From the NCBI RefSeq assembly GCF_002160055.1, contig NZ_NFJV01000014.1:30467-94466 (forward strand): DNA of 64,000 bases. The letters are read 5' to 3'. Made by a program: the position numbers and the translations under genes. The stretch is from Mediterranea sp. An20. GTDB lineage: Bacteria > Bacteroidota > Bacteroidia > Bacteroidales > Bacteroidaceae. Positions 25,351 to 35,986 of this stretch are shown here, piece after piece (within the stretch, counting starts at the first letter, position 1; each line of letters starts with the position of its first letter). Below the pieces are notes generated by a model. The model worked only from the letters and a program-made list of their open reading frames with translations, ran no database searches and was not told the origin of the DNA.

Positions 25351-25956
25351 TTATTTAGAATACAATTCTACGATCAAATGTTCTTTAATATTTTCAGGAA
25401 TGTCTGCTCTTTCAGGCACATGAAGCAACTTACCAACCTTTGCATTGTCATCCCATTCCAACCAAGGATATTTGCTGTGGTTGAATCCAGCCAACGAATT
25501 GGCAATAACCTCAAGCGACTTAGAGCGTTCACGCACACCCACCACTTGACCAGGCTTAACCGCATAAGACGGAATATTAACCACTTCGCCATCTACAGTA
25601 ATGTGTCTGTGGCTTACCAGCTGACGGGCAGCGGCACGCGTAGGAGCGATACCCAAGCGATAAACAATATTGTCTAAGCGACCTTCCAGCAACTGAAGCA
25701 GGACTTCACCCGTAATGCCTTTGGCGGTGGCTGCCTTCTCAAACAAATTGCGGAACTGTTTTTCCAAAACGCCGTATGTATATTTGGCTTTTTGCTTTTC
25801 ACGCAACTGCACACCATATTCAGAAGTCTTTCTCTTTCTGGAATTACCATGTTGTCCAGGAGGATAGTTCTTTTTCGAGAGAACTTTATCAGCTCCAAAA
25901 ATACCTTCACCGAATTTACGGGCTATTCTTGATTTTGGTCCAGTATATCTAGCCAT
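25351..25956 (-). CDS. rpsD: 30S ribosomal protein S4
   Basis: 201 residues. [17 protein letters not shown] start; S4 RNA-binding domain around 90-155 ([24 protein letters not shown]). The N-terminus lacks the four-Cys zinc cluster found in some bacteria. Primary binder in 30S assembly. A 120-bp gap separates it from rpsK, larger than most in this cluster; no clear promoter is seen there. Confidence 0.98.
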   Translation of the reverse strand: MARYTGPKSRIARKFGEGIFGADKVLSKKNYPPGQHGNSRKRKTSEYGVQLREKQKAKYTYGVLEKQFRNLFEKAATAKGITGEVLLQLLEGRLDNIVYRLGIAPTRAAARQLVSHRHITVDGEVVNIPSYAVKPGQVVGVRERSKSLEVIANSLAGFNHSKYPWLEWDDNAKVGKLLHVPERADIPENIKEHLIVELYSK

Positions 25957-26076
25957 TTTTCTTTCTTAATTTTAAATTGTTATTGATGAACTCAATTTGT
26001 TGCAGCCGCGATTGCAGAGAAGAATTTGATACAATCCAATAACAAAATCAAGTTTCATTCTAATTAAAGGTAATTT

Positions 26077-26466
26077 TTATACTCTACGTCTTTTCGGAGG
26101 ACGACATCCGTTATGCGGCAACGGCGTAACGTCGATAATTTCTGTCACTTCGATACCTGCACCATGAACGGTTCTGATAGCAGACTCACGGCCATTGCCC
26201 GGACCCTTCACGTATGCCTTCACTTTTCTCAAGCCCAAATCATACGCAACTTTTGCACAATCCTGTGCAGCCATTTGTGCGGCATACGGCGTGTTCTTCT
26301 TGGAACCTCTGAATCCCATTTTTCCGGCAGAAGACCAAGAGATAATCTGGCCTTCGCTGTTTGCCAGAGAAACAATAATGTTGTTAAAAGAGGAATGAAC
26401 GTGCAATTGACCGTTGGCATCCACCTTTACATTTTTCTTTTTTGCTGCAACTGTTTTTTTTGCCAT
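26077..26466 (-). CDS. rpsK: 30S ribosomal protein S11
   Basis: 129 residues. [39 protein letters not shown] and the C-terminal [12 protein letters not shown] are S11 hallmarks. Forms part of the platform near the E site. 12 bp from rpsM. Confidence 0.98.
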   Translation of the reverse strand: MAKKTVAAKKKNVKVDANGQLHVHSSFNNIIVSLANSEGQIISWSSAGKMGFRGSKKNTPYAAQMAAQDCAKVAYDLGLRKVKAYVKGPGNGRESAIRTVHGAGIEVTEIIDVTPLPHNGCRPPKRRRV

Positions 26467-26478
26467 ATCAACTAATTA

Positions 26479-26859
26479 TTATTTAGTAGCTTTTTTCTTA
26501 TTAGCAACGGTTTTCTTCTTACCCTTACGTGTACGAGCATTGTTCTTCGTGCTTTGGCCTCTAACGGGCAAGCCCAGACGATGACGCACACCACGGTAAC
26601 AACCGATATCCATCAGACGCTTAATGTTCAATTGAACCTCAGAACGAAGGTCACCTTCCACTTTGTACTCTGCGCCAATGATCTCACGAATCTTGGCAGC
26701 CTGATCATCCGTCCAGTCTTTTACTTTCAGGTCTTTGTCAACACCTGCTTTATCCAATATTTTTGCTGAACTACTACGACCTATTCCATAAATATAGGTC
26801 AAAGCGATTTCACCTCTCTTGTTTTGGGGCAAATCGACACCAACTATTCTTATAGCCAT
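26479..26859 (-). CDS. rpsM: 30S ribosomal protein S13
   Basis: 126 residues. [30 protein letters not shown], and the C-terminal [18 protein letters not shown] identify it. Sits in the 30S head and contacts P-site tRNA and L5. Preceded by rpmJ. Confidence 0.98.
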   Translation of the reverse strand: MAIRIVGVDLPQNKRGEIALTYIYGIGRSSSAKILDKAGVDKDLKVKDWTDDQAAKIREIIGAEYKVEGDLRSEVQLNIKRLMDIGCYRGVRHRLGLPVRGQSTKNNARTRKGKKKTVANKKKATK

Positions 26860-26894
26860 ATACTAAGATTATTTTTTTTGCAAAAATAATAAAT

Positions 26895-27011
26895 TTATCC
26901 TTGACGTTGCTTATACTTAGGATTTTTCTTGTTAATCACATACAAACGGCCTTTGCGTCTAACGATTTTACATTCCGGTGTACGTTTCTTTAAAGATGCT
27001 CTTACTTTCAT
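26895..27011 (-). CDS. rpmJ: 50S ribosomal protein L36
   Basis: 38 codons: [19 protein letters not shown], then [19 protein letters not shown] and stop. Only one Cys (C14) remains of the usual zinc-binding C3H set, so this is the zinc-independent type of L36. Lies 35 bp upstream of rpsM and 9 bp after infA, the usual order. Confidence 0.95.
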   Translation of the reverse strand: MKVRASLKKRTPECKIVRRKGRLYVINKKNPKYKQRQG

Positions 27012-27020
27012 ATCTCAATG

Positions 27021-27239
27021 TTATTTATATCTAAAGACAATTCTACCTTTTGACAAATCATAAGGGGACATTTCAACTCTCACTTTATCACCCGGCAAGA
27101 TTTTGATGTAATGCATACGCATCTTACCAGAAATATGCGCAGTAATTTCATGTCCGTTTTCCAATTCTACCCGAAACATTGCGTTGGACAATGCTTCTAC
27201 GATTACTCCATCTTGTTCGATTGCAGATTGCTTCGCCAT
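27021..27239 (-). CDS. infA: Translation initiation factor IF-1
   Basis: 72 residues, a single S1/OB fold: [48 protein letters not shown]. Binds the A site of the 30S during initiation. Located between map and rpmJ, the standard spc-alpha junction. Confidence 0.98.
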   Translation of the reverse strand: MAKQSAIEQDGVIVEALSNAMFRVELENGHEITAHISGKMRMHYIKILPGDKVRVEMSPYDLSKGRIVFRYK

Positions 27240-27248
27240 ATTAATTCT

Positions 27249-28046
27249 TTAAATTGCGTTATCTCCTAATACTTCTTCAATGAAATCAAATGATGACAAA
27301 ATATCAGCTTTTCCTGATGTAATTGCAATGGTATGTTCAAAATGGGCAGCACACTTTCTGTCTTTCGTACGAACTGACCAATTATCATTCTCCATCACAA
27401 TCTGTCTGGCTCCCAAAGTAATCATTGGCTCGATAGCAATACACAAACCCTTCTTCAACACCGTTCCATAACCACGCTTTCCATAATTAGGAACTTGCGG
27501 ATCTTCGTGCATTTCTTTTCCGATACCATGCCCCACAAACTCACGGACAACACCGTAAGAATGTGCTTCGCAATGTTGCTGAATGGCATATCCTATATCA
27601 CCGATGCGCTTACCTGGCACAGCATTTTCAATGCCAAGATAAAGAGCCTCTTTCGTGACTCTCAAAAGTTGACGAATCTCCTCTGCAACTTCACCCACAC
27701 AAAAAGTATAAGCGGAATCCCCGCAAAAACCATTCATATAGGTACCACAGTCCACAGAGAGAATATCACCGTCCTTCAACACGACATTTCCCGGAATACC
27801 ATGTACTACCTGCTCATTGACAGAAGTACAGATTGAAGCGGGAAACGGAGATCCATAAGGATTAGGAAATCCCTTGAATGTAGGGACAGCACCATTATCG
27901 CGAATGAATTCTTCGGCTATCTTGTCAAGTTCTCCGGTAGTAACTCCTGGCTTGACAGCTTTGGCTATTTCTGCCAAAGTCTGTCCTACCAGTAAGTTAC
28001 TCTTACGAAGTAACTCAATTTCATCATCCGTTTTAAGAAATATCAT
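27249..28046 (-). CDS. map: Methionine aminopeptidase, type I
   Basis: 265 residues. Removes the initiator Met from nascent proteins. The five metal ligands fit DGDILSVDCGTYMNGFCGDSA (two Asp), the GHGIGKEMHEDP His, and the C-terminal EPM and EHT Glu residues. No N-terminal zinc finger extension. 13 bp downstream of secY, 9 bp before infA. Confidence 0.97.
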   Translation of the reverse strand: MIFLKTDDEIELLRKSNLLVGQTLAEIAKAVKPGVTTGELDKIAEEFIRDNGAVPTFKGFPNPYGSPFPASICTSVNEQVVHGIPGNVVLKDGDILSVDCGTYMNGFCGDSAYTFCVGEVAEEIRQLLRVTKEALYLGIENAVPGKRIGDIGYAIQQHCEAHSYGVVREFVGHGIGKEMHEDPQVPNYGKRGYGTVLKKGLCIAIEPMITLGARQIVMENDNWSVRTKDRKCAAHFEHTIAITSGKADILSSFDFIEEVLGDNAI

Positions 28047-28059
28047 CTTCTTCTCCCAA

Positions 28060-29403
28060 TTAATAGGCGGCTATATTAGCGCTACGACCCTTGATTCGTC
28101 CGGTTTTCAACAAGCCGTCATAATGTCTCATCAACAAATGACTCTCAACCTGCTGCAATGTATCAAGAACTACACCGACCAGAATCAACAACGAAGTACC
28201 ACCAAAGAACTGTGCGAATTCCGAGGTCACACCAAACAAGCCTGCAAAAGCCGGCATGATAGCAACCAAGGCCAAGAAGAAAGAACCCGGCAAAGTAATG
28301 CGCGACATAATCACATCAATATATTCTGCCGTACTTTTTCCGGGCTTGATTCCCGGAATAAAGCCATTATTCCTCTTCATATCCTCGGCCATCTGAGTAG
28401 GATTTATAGTAATTGCGGTATAGAAATAAGTAAAGACAATGATCAATATCGCAAAAACCAGATTATACCAGAAACTCGTATGGTCAGTAAACGCACGGGC
28501 AAAACCACTCAAATTATCAACATTGGAAAAACCGATGAAAGTGATAGGGATGAACATGATTGCCTGAGCAAAGATGATAGGCATCACGTTAGCAGCATTA
28601 ACCTTCAAAGGGATGTACTGACGCGCACCACCATATTGCTTGTTGCCCACTATTTTCTTTGCATACTGCACAGGTATCTTACGGGTTCCCTGAACCAAAA
28701 GAATAGCAGCAGCAATCACCAACAGCAAAACAACAATCTCAATCAAGAACATCACCAGACCACCCGTCTTATCAGTCATACGGGAAATCAACTCCTGAAA
28801 CAGCGATTGAGGCAAACGGGCAATGATACCGACCATAATAATCAATGAGATACCGTTACCGATACCCTTATCCGTAATACGCTCGCCCAGCCACAAGATG
28901 AACATACTTCCAGCAGCCAAGAATATGGTGGAAGCAACCATAAACCAAGTCCAGTCTAATGAAGCATTTAAGGAAGGACCTGCCTGCATTTTCAAGTTGA
29001 ACAAATAGGAAGGTGCCTGAACAAACAACACGAGAATCGTAAGATAACGCGTGTATTGATTCATCTTCCTTCTGCCACTCTCGCCTTCACGCTGTAACTT
29101 CTGGAAATAAGGAACAGCTATTCCTAACAACTGAATTACAATAGAGGCAGAGATGTAAGGCATAATTCCCAATGCAAAAATAGAAGCATTTGAGAATGCT
29201 CCACCCGAAAACATATTCAGCAAGGCTAAAAGGCCCTCACTTGTTTGTTGATGCAATTGCGAAAGCATTGACGGATTGATACCCGGCAATACAACGTATG
29301 AACCGAAACGGTAAATTGCCACAAACAATATGGTAATGAGGATCCGTTGCCTCAGATCCTCAATTTTCCATATATTCTTTAATGTTTCAATAGCTTTTCT
29401 CAT
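28060..29403 (-). CDS. secY: Protein translocase channel subunit SecY
   Basis: 447 residues, ten membrane helices. First helix IEDLRQRILITILFVAIYRF; the plug region follows (GINPSMLSQL); GEVWLGERITDKGIGNG-like segment around 170-185 (LWLGERITDKGIGNGISLI). Forms the membrane pore with SecE (59.4 kb). It lies 4 bp after rplO in the spc operon, as usual. Confidence 0.98.
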   Translation of the reverse strand: MRKAIETLKNIWKIEDLRQRILITILFVAIYRFGSYVVLPGINPSMLSQLHQQTSEGLLALLNMFSGGAFSNASIFALGIMPYISASIVIQLLGIAVPYFQKLQREGESGRRKMNQYTRYLTILVLFVQAPSYLFNLKMQAGPSLNASLDWTWFMVASTIFLAAGSMFILWLGERITDKGIGNGISLIIMVGIIARLPQSLFQELISRMTDKTGGLVMFLIEIVVLLLVIAAAILLVQGTRKIPVQYAKKIVGNKQYGGARQYIPLKVNAANVMPIIFAQAIMFIPITFIGFSNVDNLSGFARAFTDHTSFWYNLVFAILIIVFTYFYTAITINPTQMAEDMKRNNGFIPGIKPGKSTAEYIDVIMSRITLPGSFFLALVAIMPAFAGLFGVTSEFAQFFGGTSLLILVGVVLDTLQQVESHLLMRHYDGLLKTGRIKGRSANIAAY

Positions 29404-29407
29404 TGAA

Positions 29408-29854
29408 TCAGAGTTTTACTACTTGTCCGCCAACAGCTTCAATGGCAGCGACAGCCGTCTTGGAGAACGCATGAGCCTGCACATCGACTTTAGCAGTCAA
29501 AGTTCCATTACCTAAAATCTTGACCAGTTGTTTAGAAGAAACAAAACCAGCCGCAATCAGGTCGTTAATACCAACAACCTGCAGATTCTTAGCCTCGGCC
29601 AACTTTTGAACAGTATCCAAATTGATAGCCTTGTATTCTACACGATTGATGTTCTTAAAGCCAAATTTCGGAACACGGCGTTGAAGAGGCATCTGACCAC
29701 CCTCAAAACCTATTTTCTTAGAATAGCCCGATCTTGACTTAGCACCCTTATGACCGCGCGTAGAAGTCCCGCCCAATCCGGAACCCGGACCACGACCGAT
29801 TCTTTTTCTAGTCTTTGTAGAGCCGGCAGCTGGCTTCAAATTATTTAAGTTCAT
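29408..29854 (-). CDS. rplO: 50S ribosomal protein L15
   Basis: 148 residues. Gly/Arg-rich N-terminus (GSTKTRKRIGRGPGSG, STRGHKGAKSRSGY) and C-terminal globular part ending VQAHAFSKTAVAAIEAVGG. Between rpmD and secY. Confidence 0.98.
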   Translation of the reverse strand: MNLNNLKPAAGSTKTRKRIGRGPGSGLGGTSTRGHKGAKSRSGYSKKIGFEGGQMPLQRRVPKFGFKNINRVEYKAINLDTVQKLAEAKNLQVVGINDLIAAGFVSSKQLVKILGNGTLTAKVDVQAHAFSKTAVAAIEAVGGQVVKL

Positions 29855-29886
29855 ATCCTAAAGTTCTTAATTATTCAACAATAATT

Positions 29887-30063
29887 TTACTTCACGATGG
29901 TAACAAGATGTTTCACCTTATCAACCATACCCAGAATTGAAGGAGTGCATTCGTGTTCAACCACACGATTCAACTTACGAAGACCCAGGGCATCGAGCGT
30001 TCTTTTCTGATCAACGGGAGCACCGATTCTACTCTTTATCTGTTTAATCTTTATAGTTGGCAT
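29887..30063 (-). CDS. rpmD: 50S ribosomal protein L30
   Basis: 58 codons: MPTIKIKQIKSRIGAP, then DQKRTLDALGLRKLNRVVEH and a tail LVTIVK. The ATG (29 kb side of rpsE) is 12 bp after the rpsE stop, 32 bp before rplO. A normal short L30. Confidence 0.95.
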   Translation of the reverse strand: MPTIKIKQIKSRIGAPVDQKRTLDALGLRKLNRVVEHECTPSILGMVDKVKHLVTIVK

Positions 30064-30075
30064 AAAAGTTCCTCC

Positions 30076-30594
30076 TTAACCTCTAAATACTTTATCAATA
30101 GAAATACCTCTGTTTTGTGCAACCATGCGTGCATCACGCATTTCGCTCAAAGCCAAGATTGTTGCCTTCACCAGGTTATGAGGGTTAGAGGATCCCTTAG
30201 ACTTAGCCAATACATCCGTCACACCCACACTCTCCAACACGGCACGCATTGCACCACCGGCAACAACTCCCGTACCATGAGAAGCTGGCTTAATAAACAC
30301 CTCAGCACCGCCAAACCTTGCAGACTGTTCGTGGGGGACAGTACCTTTCAGGACCGGAACTTTCGTCAAGTTCTTCTTGGCAGCCTCTACACCTTTGGCA
30401 ATGGCTGCGGTCACTTCACCGGCTTTACCCAGTCCCCAGCCGATAATGCCTTCTTCATTACCAACTACAACAATAGCTGCAAAAGTAAAAGTTCTACCAC
30501 CCTTCGTAACCTTAGTTACGCGATTGATGGCAACCAGTCTATCTTTCAGCTCTATGTCGTTTGAAATCTTAACTCTATTATTCAGCTTTGCCAT
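30076..30594 (-). CDS. rpsE: 30S ribosomal protein S5
   Basis: 172 residues. [19 protein letters not shown], then [13 protein letters not shown] and the C-terminal [18 protein letters not shown]. Contributes to mRNA helicase activity and decoding fidelity. Confidence 0.98.
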   Translation of the reverse strand: MAKLNNRVKISNDIELKDRLVAINRVTKVTKGGRTFTFAAIVVVGNEEGIIGWGLGKAGEVTAAIAKGVEAAKKNLTKVPVLKGTVPHEQSARFGGAEVFIKPASHGTGVVAGGAMRAVLESVGVTDVLAKSKGSSNPHNLVKATILALSEMRDARMVAQNRGISIDKVFRG

Positions 30595-30599
30595 AATGA

Positions 30600-30944
30600 T
30601 TAAAATTTAAGTCCACCGTTACGGGCTGCATCAGCCACTTCTTTAACTCTTCCATGATACAGATAACCATTACGGTCGAACACTACAGTCGTGATGCCAG
30701 CTTCCTGCGCCTTTTTCGCAATCAGTTCACCCACCTTGGCAGCCTGCTCCTTCTTCGTCATCTTCTCAGTCATTCCCAATGAAGAGGCTGCAGCCAAAGT
30801 TCTCCCTGTCAAATCGTCGATTACTTGCACATAGATCTGCTTGTTGCTTCTGAACACACTCATACGCGGGCATTCAGGAGTTCCCGAAACCTTATTGCGT
30901 ACTCTATATTTGATCTTAATTCGTCTTTCTATCTTTGTAGTCAT
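30600..30944 (-). CDS. rplR: 50S ribosomal protein L18
   Basis: 114 residues; 5S rRNA binder. [38 protein letters not shown], and the end [19 protein letters not shown]. Five bases separate it from rpsE. Confidence 0.98.
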   Translation of the reverse strand: MTTKIERRIKIKYRVRNKVSGTPECPRMSVFRSNKQIYVQVIDDLTGRTLAAASSLGMTEKMTKKEQAAKVGELIAKKAQEAGITTVVFDRNGYLYHGRVKEVADAARNGGLKF

Positions 30945-30964
30945 AATACTATCAATTTAAAAGG

Positions 30965-31534
30965 TTACTTCGCACCGGCAGATTTACCAGATTTTCTACG
31001 AATTTCTTCACCGACAAACTTAACACCCTTACCTTTATACGGTTCAGGCTTACGGAAAGAACGTATCTTAGAGCAAACTTGACCAAGCAGCTGTTTGTCA
31101 CAAGACTCCAGAATGATGAGAGGATTCTTATTTCTTTCAGACTTAGTCTCCACTTTGATTTCAGGCGGCAACTGGATAAAAATATTATGCGTATAACCTA
31201 AAGCCAGTTCAATGATGTTACCTTGGTTAGAAGCACGGTAACCCACACCGACAAGCTCCAATTCTTTCTTATAACCTTCCGAAACGCCAACCACCATGTT
31301 ATGTATCAAAGCACGATACAAACCATGATAAGCATGCTTTTGCTTAGGATTATCCAACATAGCATCAGCTTTCTCAGCCAATACCACATGGTTATCGCTA
31401 ATAGTGACTTCGATCGCGGGATTTACATACTGGCTCAATTCACCTTTGGGTCCCTTTACAGTAACCACATCATCCTTCAGTGTAACCGTTACACCGGCCG
31501 GAATGTTTACGGGCAATTTTCCTATTCTAGACAT
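30965..31534 (-). CDS. rplF: 50S ribosomal protein L6
   Basis: 189 residues; MSRIGKLPVNIPAGVTV, GPKGELSQYV, and the second repeat domain with EPYKGKGVKFVGEEIRRKSG. A normal-length L6. Confidence 0.98.
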   Translation of the reverse strand: MSRIGKLPVNIPAGVTVTLKDDVVTVKGPKGELSQYVNPAIEVTISDNHVVLAEKADAMLDNPKQKHAYHGLYRALIHNMVVGVSEGYKKELELVGVGYRASNQGNIIELALGYTHNIFIQLPPEIKVETKSERNKNPLIILESCDKQLLGQVCSKIRSFRKPEPYKGKGVKFVGEEIRRKSGKSAGAK

Positions 31535-31552
31535 TACAAATTCCTCCGACGA

Positions 31553-31948
31553 TTAATAAACATAACACAATACCTCACCACCGATCTTCAGCTGAGAAGC
31601 CTCTTTATCTGTCATCACACCTTTGGAAGTAGACAGGATAGCAATGCCCAAGCCATTGATTACGCGCGGCATATCCTTATAGCCGGTATATTTACGCATA
31701 CCCGGAGAAGAAATTCTCTGCAGTTTCTTGATAGCGTTAACCTTGTTTACCGGGTCGTACTTCAAAGCGACCTTAATCGTTCCTTGCGGGCCATCTTCGA
31801 TGAACTTATAGTTCAAGATATAGCCTTTTTCGAAAAGGATTTTCGTAATTTCCTTTTTCAAATTAGAAGCGGGAATTTCCACTACTCTGTGCTTTGCCTG
31901 AATAGCATTCCGCAATCTAGTCAAATAATCTGCTATTGGATCAGTCAT
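31553..31948 (-). CDS. rpsH: 30S ribosomal protein S8
   Basis: 131 residues; MTDPIADYLTRLRNAIQAKH and C-terminal VINGLGIAILSTSKGVMTDKEA. In other bacteria S8 represses this operon by binding mRNA near rplE; a structure of that kind was not looked for in detail here. Confidence 0.98.
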   Translation of the reverse strand: MTDPIADYLTRLRNAIQAKHRVVEIPASNLKKEITKILFEKGYILNYKFIEDGPQGTIKVALKYDPVNKVNAIKKLQRISSPGMRKYTGYKDMPRVINGLGIAILSTSKGVMTDKEASQLKIGGEVLCYVY

Positions 31949-32002
31949 ATAAAATAAAATTAAATTAATCAGGACTACCCTGACAATATTTAAACTAAAA
32001 AA

Positions 32003-32302
32003 TTACCAGCTTGCCTTCTTCACACCGGGGATAAGACCATTGGAAGCCATCTCACGGAACTGGATTCTGGAGATACCGAACTGACGGATATAACCTTTGG
32101 GGCGTCCTGTCAGCTTGCAACGGTTGTGCAAACGGATCGGGTTAGAGTTTTTCGGCAACATCTGCAACTTCTGTGCAGCTTCATAAGCTTCGGCCGGCTC
32201 ACCCGTTCTGATGATTTGCTTCAACGCAGCTCTTTTCTCGGCATATTTGGCTACTAATTTGGCACGTCTTACCTCACGCGCTTTCATTGATTCCTTTGCC
32301 AT
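32003..32302 (-). CDS. rpsN: 30S ribosomal protein S14
   Basis: 99 residues, the longer zinc-free type (no CxxC pair). Start at 32302 gives [20 protein letters not shown]; an upstream in-frame codon would overlap rplE. C-terminus has [20 protein letters not shown], a hallmark. Confidence 0.97.
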   Translation of the reverse strand: MAKESMKAREVRRAKLVAKYAEKRAALKQIIRTGEPAEAYEAAQKLQMLPKNSNPIRLHNRCKLTGRPKGYIRQFGISRIQFREMASNGLIPGVKKASW

Positions 32303-32306
32303 ATTC

Positions 32307-32864
32307 TCAATCGTTTTTTGCGTTCTTAAACGGTAAACCAAATTCTTTCAGCAATGCATATCCTTCTTCGTCAGTCTTGGCTGAAGTTACAAAGGTAATA
32401 TTCATTCCGAGAATTCGGGTTATACTGTCGATATTAATTTCAGGGAAAATGATTTGTTCCTGGATACCCAGTGTATAATTACCCTTACCATCAAACTTGC
32501 TTTCGATTCCCTTGAAGTCACGGATACGCGGAAGAGCCACTCTCACGAGTCTTTCCAAGAACTCATACATTCTCTCACGGCGCAAAGTCACCATAACACC
32601 GATAGGCATTTTCTTACGCAACTTGAAGTTTGCGATGTCCTTGCGTGAAACAGTAGCCACTGCCTTTTGACCGGTGATAGCAGTCAGTTCGCTGATGGCA
32701 ACATCAATAATCTTCTTGTCAGCCACAGCCATTCCCAAGCCCTGATTAATCACAATCTTCTTGAGAACAGGCACTTGCATAGAAGAAGAATACTGGAATT
32801 GTGACTTCAATGCAGGAGCAATACGCTCTGCATATTCTTTTTTAAGGCTAGCAGTATTACCCAT
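32307..32864 (-). CDS. rplE: 50S ribosomal protein L5
   Basis: 185 residues; 5S rRNA binder and partner of S13. [30 protein letters not shown], and [11 protein letters not shown] are conserved. Its start codon overlaps the rplX stop by one base (TAATG). Confidence 0.98.
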   Translation of the reverse strand: MGNTASLKKEYAERIAPALKSQFQYSSSMQVPVLKKIVINQGLGMAVADKKIIDVAISELTAITGQKAVATVSRKDIANFKLRKKMPIGVMVTLRRERMYEFLERLVRVALPRIRDFKGIESKFDGKGNYTLGIQEQIIFPEINIDSITRILGMNITFVTSAKTDEEGYALLKEFGLPFKNAKND

Positions 32865-33196
32865 TACTTAATCTCCTCCTCTGATTTTTTAGAATAACGC
32901 ACTAAAGTTTTCTTGCCATTGGCATTCACAACTTCTTTTCTTCCAATACGTGTCGGTTTTCCAGTTTTCGGATCAACCGGGTTCAAATTTGAAATATGCA
33001 CAGATGCCTCCTGCTTCACAATTCCACCTTGAGGATTCTTTGCGCTCGGCTTCGTGCTCTTTGATACCATATTGATACCTTCAACGATGGCCCGGTTCTT
33101 CTTCACCAGAACCTGCAACACACGACCAGTCTTTCCCTTGTCTTCACCAGAGTTAACGTAAACTGTATCGCCTTTCTTTATATGTAATTTAGCCAT
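32864..33196 (-). CDS. rplX: 50S ribosomal protein L24
   Basis: 110 residues; KOW motif at the N-terminus ([20 protein letters not shown]). Assembly initiator of the 50S. The Lys-rich C-terminus ends [11 protein letters not shown]. Confidence 0.97.
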   Translation of the reverse strand: MAKLHIKKGDTVYVNSGEDKGKTGRVLQVLVKKNRAIVEGINMVSKSTKPSAKNPQGGIVKQEASVHISNLNPVDPKTGKPTRIGRKEVVNANGKKTLVRYSKKSEEEIK

Positions 33197-33216
33197 TACT
33201 TAAATCTTTTACAATA

Positions 33217-33582
33217 TTAAAGCACCTCAGGAGCGAGTGAAACGACTTTCATATTTGTGGCACGAAGTTCACGGGCTACCGGACCAAAAATACGGCTGCC
33301 ACGAATTTCACCAGCATTATTCAACAACACGCAAGCATTATCATCAAAACGTATGTAAGAACCATCCGGACGACGGATTTCCTTCTTAGTACGTACGATC
33401 AAAGCCTTAGACACTGCACCTTTTTTAATATCACTTGAAGGGATGACGCTCTTAACAGAAACAACAATCACATCCCCTACAGAAGCATAACGACGACCTG
33501 TACCGCCCAAAACACGGATACAGAGAGCTTCCTTAGCTCCGCTATTGTCACATACCGTAAGTCTGGATTCTGCTTGTATCAT
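33217..33582 (-). CDS. rplN: 50S ribosomal protein L14
   Basis: 121 residues from the ATG at 33582 ([20 protein letters not shown]); a GTG two codons upstream, overlapping the rpsQ stop, is less likely. [14 protein letters not shown] and the end VVSLAPEVL are diagnostic. Confidence 0.96.
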   Translation of the reverse strand: MIQAESRLTVCDNSGAKEALCIRVLGGTGRRYASVGDVIVVSVKSVIPSSDIKKGAVSKALIVRTKKEIRRPDGSYIRFDDNACVLLNNAGEIRGSRIFGPVARELRATNMKVVSLAPEVL

Positions 33583-33584
33583 AA

Positions 33585-33854
33585 TCACTTAGCTCTTTCA
33601 ATAATTTCTACTACTCTCCATCTCTTCGTCTTGCTCAAAGGACGAGTTTCCATAATCCGCACAGTATCGCCAACATTGCACTCATTCTTTTCATCATGAG
33701 CATGATATTTTTTTGTCTTGCTGACGAACTTTCCATAAATGGGGTGTTTTTCCTTAAATTTGGCAGCAACGGTAATGGTCTTATCCATCTTATTGCTGAT
33801 CACAACGCCCGTTCTTTCTTTTCTTAAATTTCTTGCTTCCATCAAACTCATCAT
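33585..33854 (-). CDS. rpsQ: 30S ribosomal protein S17
   Basis: 89 residues if translation starts at 33854, where ATGA overlaps the rpmC stop; the ATG at 33842 ([12 protein letters not shown]) would give 85 residues and is equally plausible. The OB-fold core [16 protein letters not shown] and [16 protein letters not shown] are typical. Confidence 0.93.
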   Translation of the reverse strand: MMSLMEARNLRKERTGVVISNKMDKTITVAAKFKEKHPIYGKFVSKTKKYHAHDEKNECNVGDTVRIMETRPLSKTKRWRVVEIIERAK

Positions 33855-34048
33855 TTATTGTTAAGTTCTCTTTGGCGTAATTCAGTCTTCATACGCGCAA
33901 TTGTCCTGCGTAATTGTTTGATCTGAGCAGGATTGTCCAACGGAGAGATAGAATGGTTCAGCAACATTTGCTGATAATTACCCATTTCTGCTTCCAGTCT
34001 TTCCACCAAATCCTTGGTAGCCATTTCTCTAATTTCTGCAATCTTCAT
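33851..34048 (-). CDS. rpmC: 50S ribosomal protein L29
   Basis: 65 residues, two-helix protein at the exit tunnel. [19 protein letters not shown] and [16 protein letters not shown]. It overlaps the first possible rpsQ start by 4 bp. Confidence 0.96.
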   Translation of the reverse strand: MKIAEIREMATKDLVERLEAEMGNYQQMLLNHSISPLDNPAQIKQLRRTIARMKTELRQRELNNK

Positions 34049-34053
34049 AACTC

Positions 34054-34488
34054 TTACGCATTTTGATTTTGAATATCATAATCACGTCTTACCACAAACT
34101 TGGTTGTGATAGGAAGCTTCTGTGCAGCCAGACGCAAAGCCTCCTTGGCGATTTCATAAGATACACCCTCAGCTTCAATAATAATTCTTCCCGGAGTAAC
34201 AGGTGCCACGAATCCCTCGGGGTTACCTTTACCTTTACCCATACGTACATCAGCAGGCTTTCTCGTGATAGGTTTGTCAGGGAATATACGAATCCAGATC
34301 TGTCCTTGACGTTGCATATATCTTGTCACTGCAATACGAGCAGCTTCAATCTGACGGCCCGTAATCCACTTTGTCTCCAAAGCCTTAATGCCGAAAGAGC
34401 CAAAAGCCAACTGGTTGCCTCTTTGAGCATTACCTTTCTGACGGCCCTTTTGTTGTCTTCTGAATTTTGTTTTTTTCGGTTGTAACAT
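34054..34488 (-). CDS. rplP: 50S ribosomal protein L16
   Basis: 144 residues. [19 protein letters not shown], then [20 protein letters not shown] and [17 protein letters not shown]. Located between A-site and peptidyl transferase centre. Confidence 0.98.
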   Translation of the reverse strand: MLQPKKTKFRRQQKGRQKGNAQRGNQLAFGSFGIKALETKWITGRQIEAARIAVTRYMQRQGQIWIRIFPDKPITRKPADVRMGKGKGNPEGFVAPVTPGRIIIEAEGVSYEIAKEALRLAAQKLPITTKFVVRRDYDIQNQNA

Positions 34489-34509
34489 AATTCCTAAAAA
34501 TCAAATCAG

Positions 34510-35241
34510 TTAGCGATTGTTATTTTTCTTTCTTTTGAAGTTTCGACCGCCATTGCCGCCGTTATTGCTGCTACGACCGCTTTCTTTCTGGGTAAAGTTG
34601 GGTGCCAACTCACGCTTTCCATACACTTCACCTCTGCAAATCCAAACCTTGATACCCAGCACACCGACCTTCGTCAATGCTTCTGCATGACAGTAATCGA
34701 TGTCAGCTCTGAAAGTATGCAACGGGGTTCTTCCTTCCTTATACATTTCGGAACGGGCGATTTCAGCTCCGTTCAAACGTCCAGAAATCTGGACCTTGAT
34801 GCCTTCGGCACCCATGCGCATCGTGTTGGCGATAGCCATCTTGATAGCACGGCGATAGGCAATCTTGCCTTCAACCTGACGGGCGATGTTGTTAGCCACG
34901 ATCACAGCATCCAACTCAGGTCTCTTAACTTCGAAGATGTTAATCTGAATATCCTTATCGGTAATCTTCTTCAGTTCTTCCTTCAACTTATCAACTTCCT
35001 GACCGCCTTTACCGATGATGATACCCGGGCGCGCTGTACAAACAGTAATAGTAACCAGCTTCAATGTGCGCTCAATGACAATTCTTGAAACGCTGGCCTT
35101 TGCAAGTCTGGCGTTCAAATATTTACGGATTTTGCTATCTTCCAGCAAAGAATCGCCGTAGTTCTTGCCGCCATACCAATTGGAATCCCAACCTCTGATA
35201 ATACCTAAACGGTTGCTTATTGGATTAACTTTTTGTCCCAT
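34510..35241 (-). CDS. rpsC: 30S ribosomal protein S3
   Basis: 243 residues. KH domain with [18 protein letters not shown] at about 75-95; C-terminal domain [19 protein letters not shown]. The tail (from about residue 220) is Asn/Gly/Arg-rich ([20 protein letters not shown]), an extension beyond the family core. Confidence 0.98.
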   Translation of the reverse strand: MGQKVNPISNRLGIIRGWDSNWYGGKNYGDSLLEDSKIRKYLNARLAKASVSRIVIERTLKLVTITVCTARPGIIIGKGGQEVDKLKEELKKITDKDIQINIFEVKRPELDAVIVANNIARQVEGKIAYRRAIKMAIANTMRMGAEGIKVQISGRLNGAEIARSEMYKEGRTPLHTFRADIDYCHAEALTKVGVLGIKVWICRGEVYGKRELAPNFTQKESGRSSNNGGNGGRNFKRKKNNNR

Positions 35242-35247
35242 TACACC

Positions 35248-35658
35248 TTAATTTTGATCTTCGTTATTACTTTTAGAACCAACGAACAAAGTCACATGGT
35301 TTGAACGCTTGCGAATTCTATAACCTCTTCCCTGCGGAGCCGGACGCATTCTCTTCAGCGTAGCACCACCATCAACATAAATCTTTGTTATATACAATTC
35401 GCCGCTCTCTGCCTTCCGTTCGTTTTTCTGTTCCCAGTTAGCAATCGCAGAACGCAACAACTTTTCCAATCTCGCGGCAGCTTCCTTAGAAGAGAATTTC
35501 AAAACGCCCAATGCCCGATTCACTTCCATTCCGCGAATCATGTCAGCTACAAGACGCATTTTGCGGGGAGAAGTAGGAACATTCTGCAGTTTTGCAAAAT
35601 ACATGGTCTTAAGGGCTTCTTTTCTCTTTTCAGCCGATATTTTTTTTCTAGCTCCCAT
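35248..35658 (-). CDS. rplV: 50S ribosomal protein L22
   Basis: 136 residues. [19 protein letters not shown] and the C-terminal [20 protein letters not shown] (the tunnel-lining hairpin where macrolide-resistance changes occur). 6 bp upstream of rpsC. Confidence 0.98.
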   Translation of the reverse strand: MGARKKISAEKRKEALKTMYFAKLQNVPTSPRKMRLVADMIRGMEVNRALGVLKFSSKEAAARLEKLLRSAIANWEQKNERKAESGELYITKIYVDGGATLKRMRPAPQGRGYRIRKRSNHVTLFVGSKSNNEDQN

Positions 35659-35696
35659 TATATTATTACTTTTTTTATTTCAATAAAAGACCTGTC

Positions 35697-35966
35697 TTAT
35701 TTTTTCTTGTTACCCGCATGGCCTCTGAACGTACGTGTCGGAGCGAACTCGCCCAGCTTGTGTCCTACCATGTTCTCCGTAACATAAACAGGAATAAATT
35801 TATTTCCATTGTGAACTGCAACGGTATGCCCGACAAAGTCCGGCGAAATCATTGAAGCTCTGGCCCAAGTCTTAACCACCACTTTCTTGCCACTTTCGTT
35901 CATGGCAAAAATCTTCTTCTCAAGCTTTACGTTAATATACGGACCTTTTTTTAATGAACGACTCAT
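35697..35966 (-). CDS. rpsS: 30S ribosomal protein S19
   Basis: 89 residues. [19 protein letters not shown] and [35 protein letters not shown]. Partner of RimM (0.75 kb) during assembly. Confidence 0.98.
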   Translation of the reverse strand: MSRSLKKGPYINVKLEKKIFAMNESGKKVVVKTWARASMISPDFVGHTVAVHNGNKFIPVYVTENMVGHKLGEFAPTRTFRGHAGNKKK

Positions 35967-35986
35967 AAATTACTCAATTAATCAGG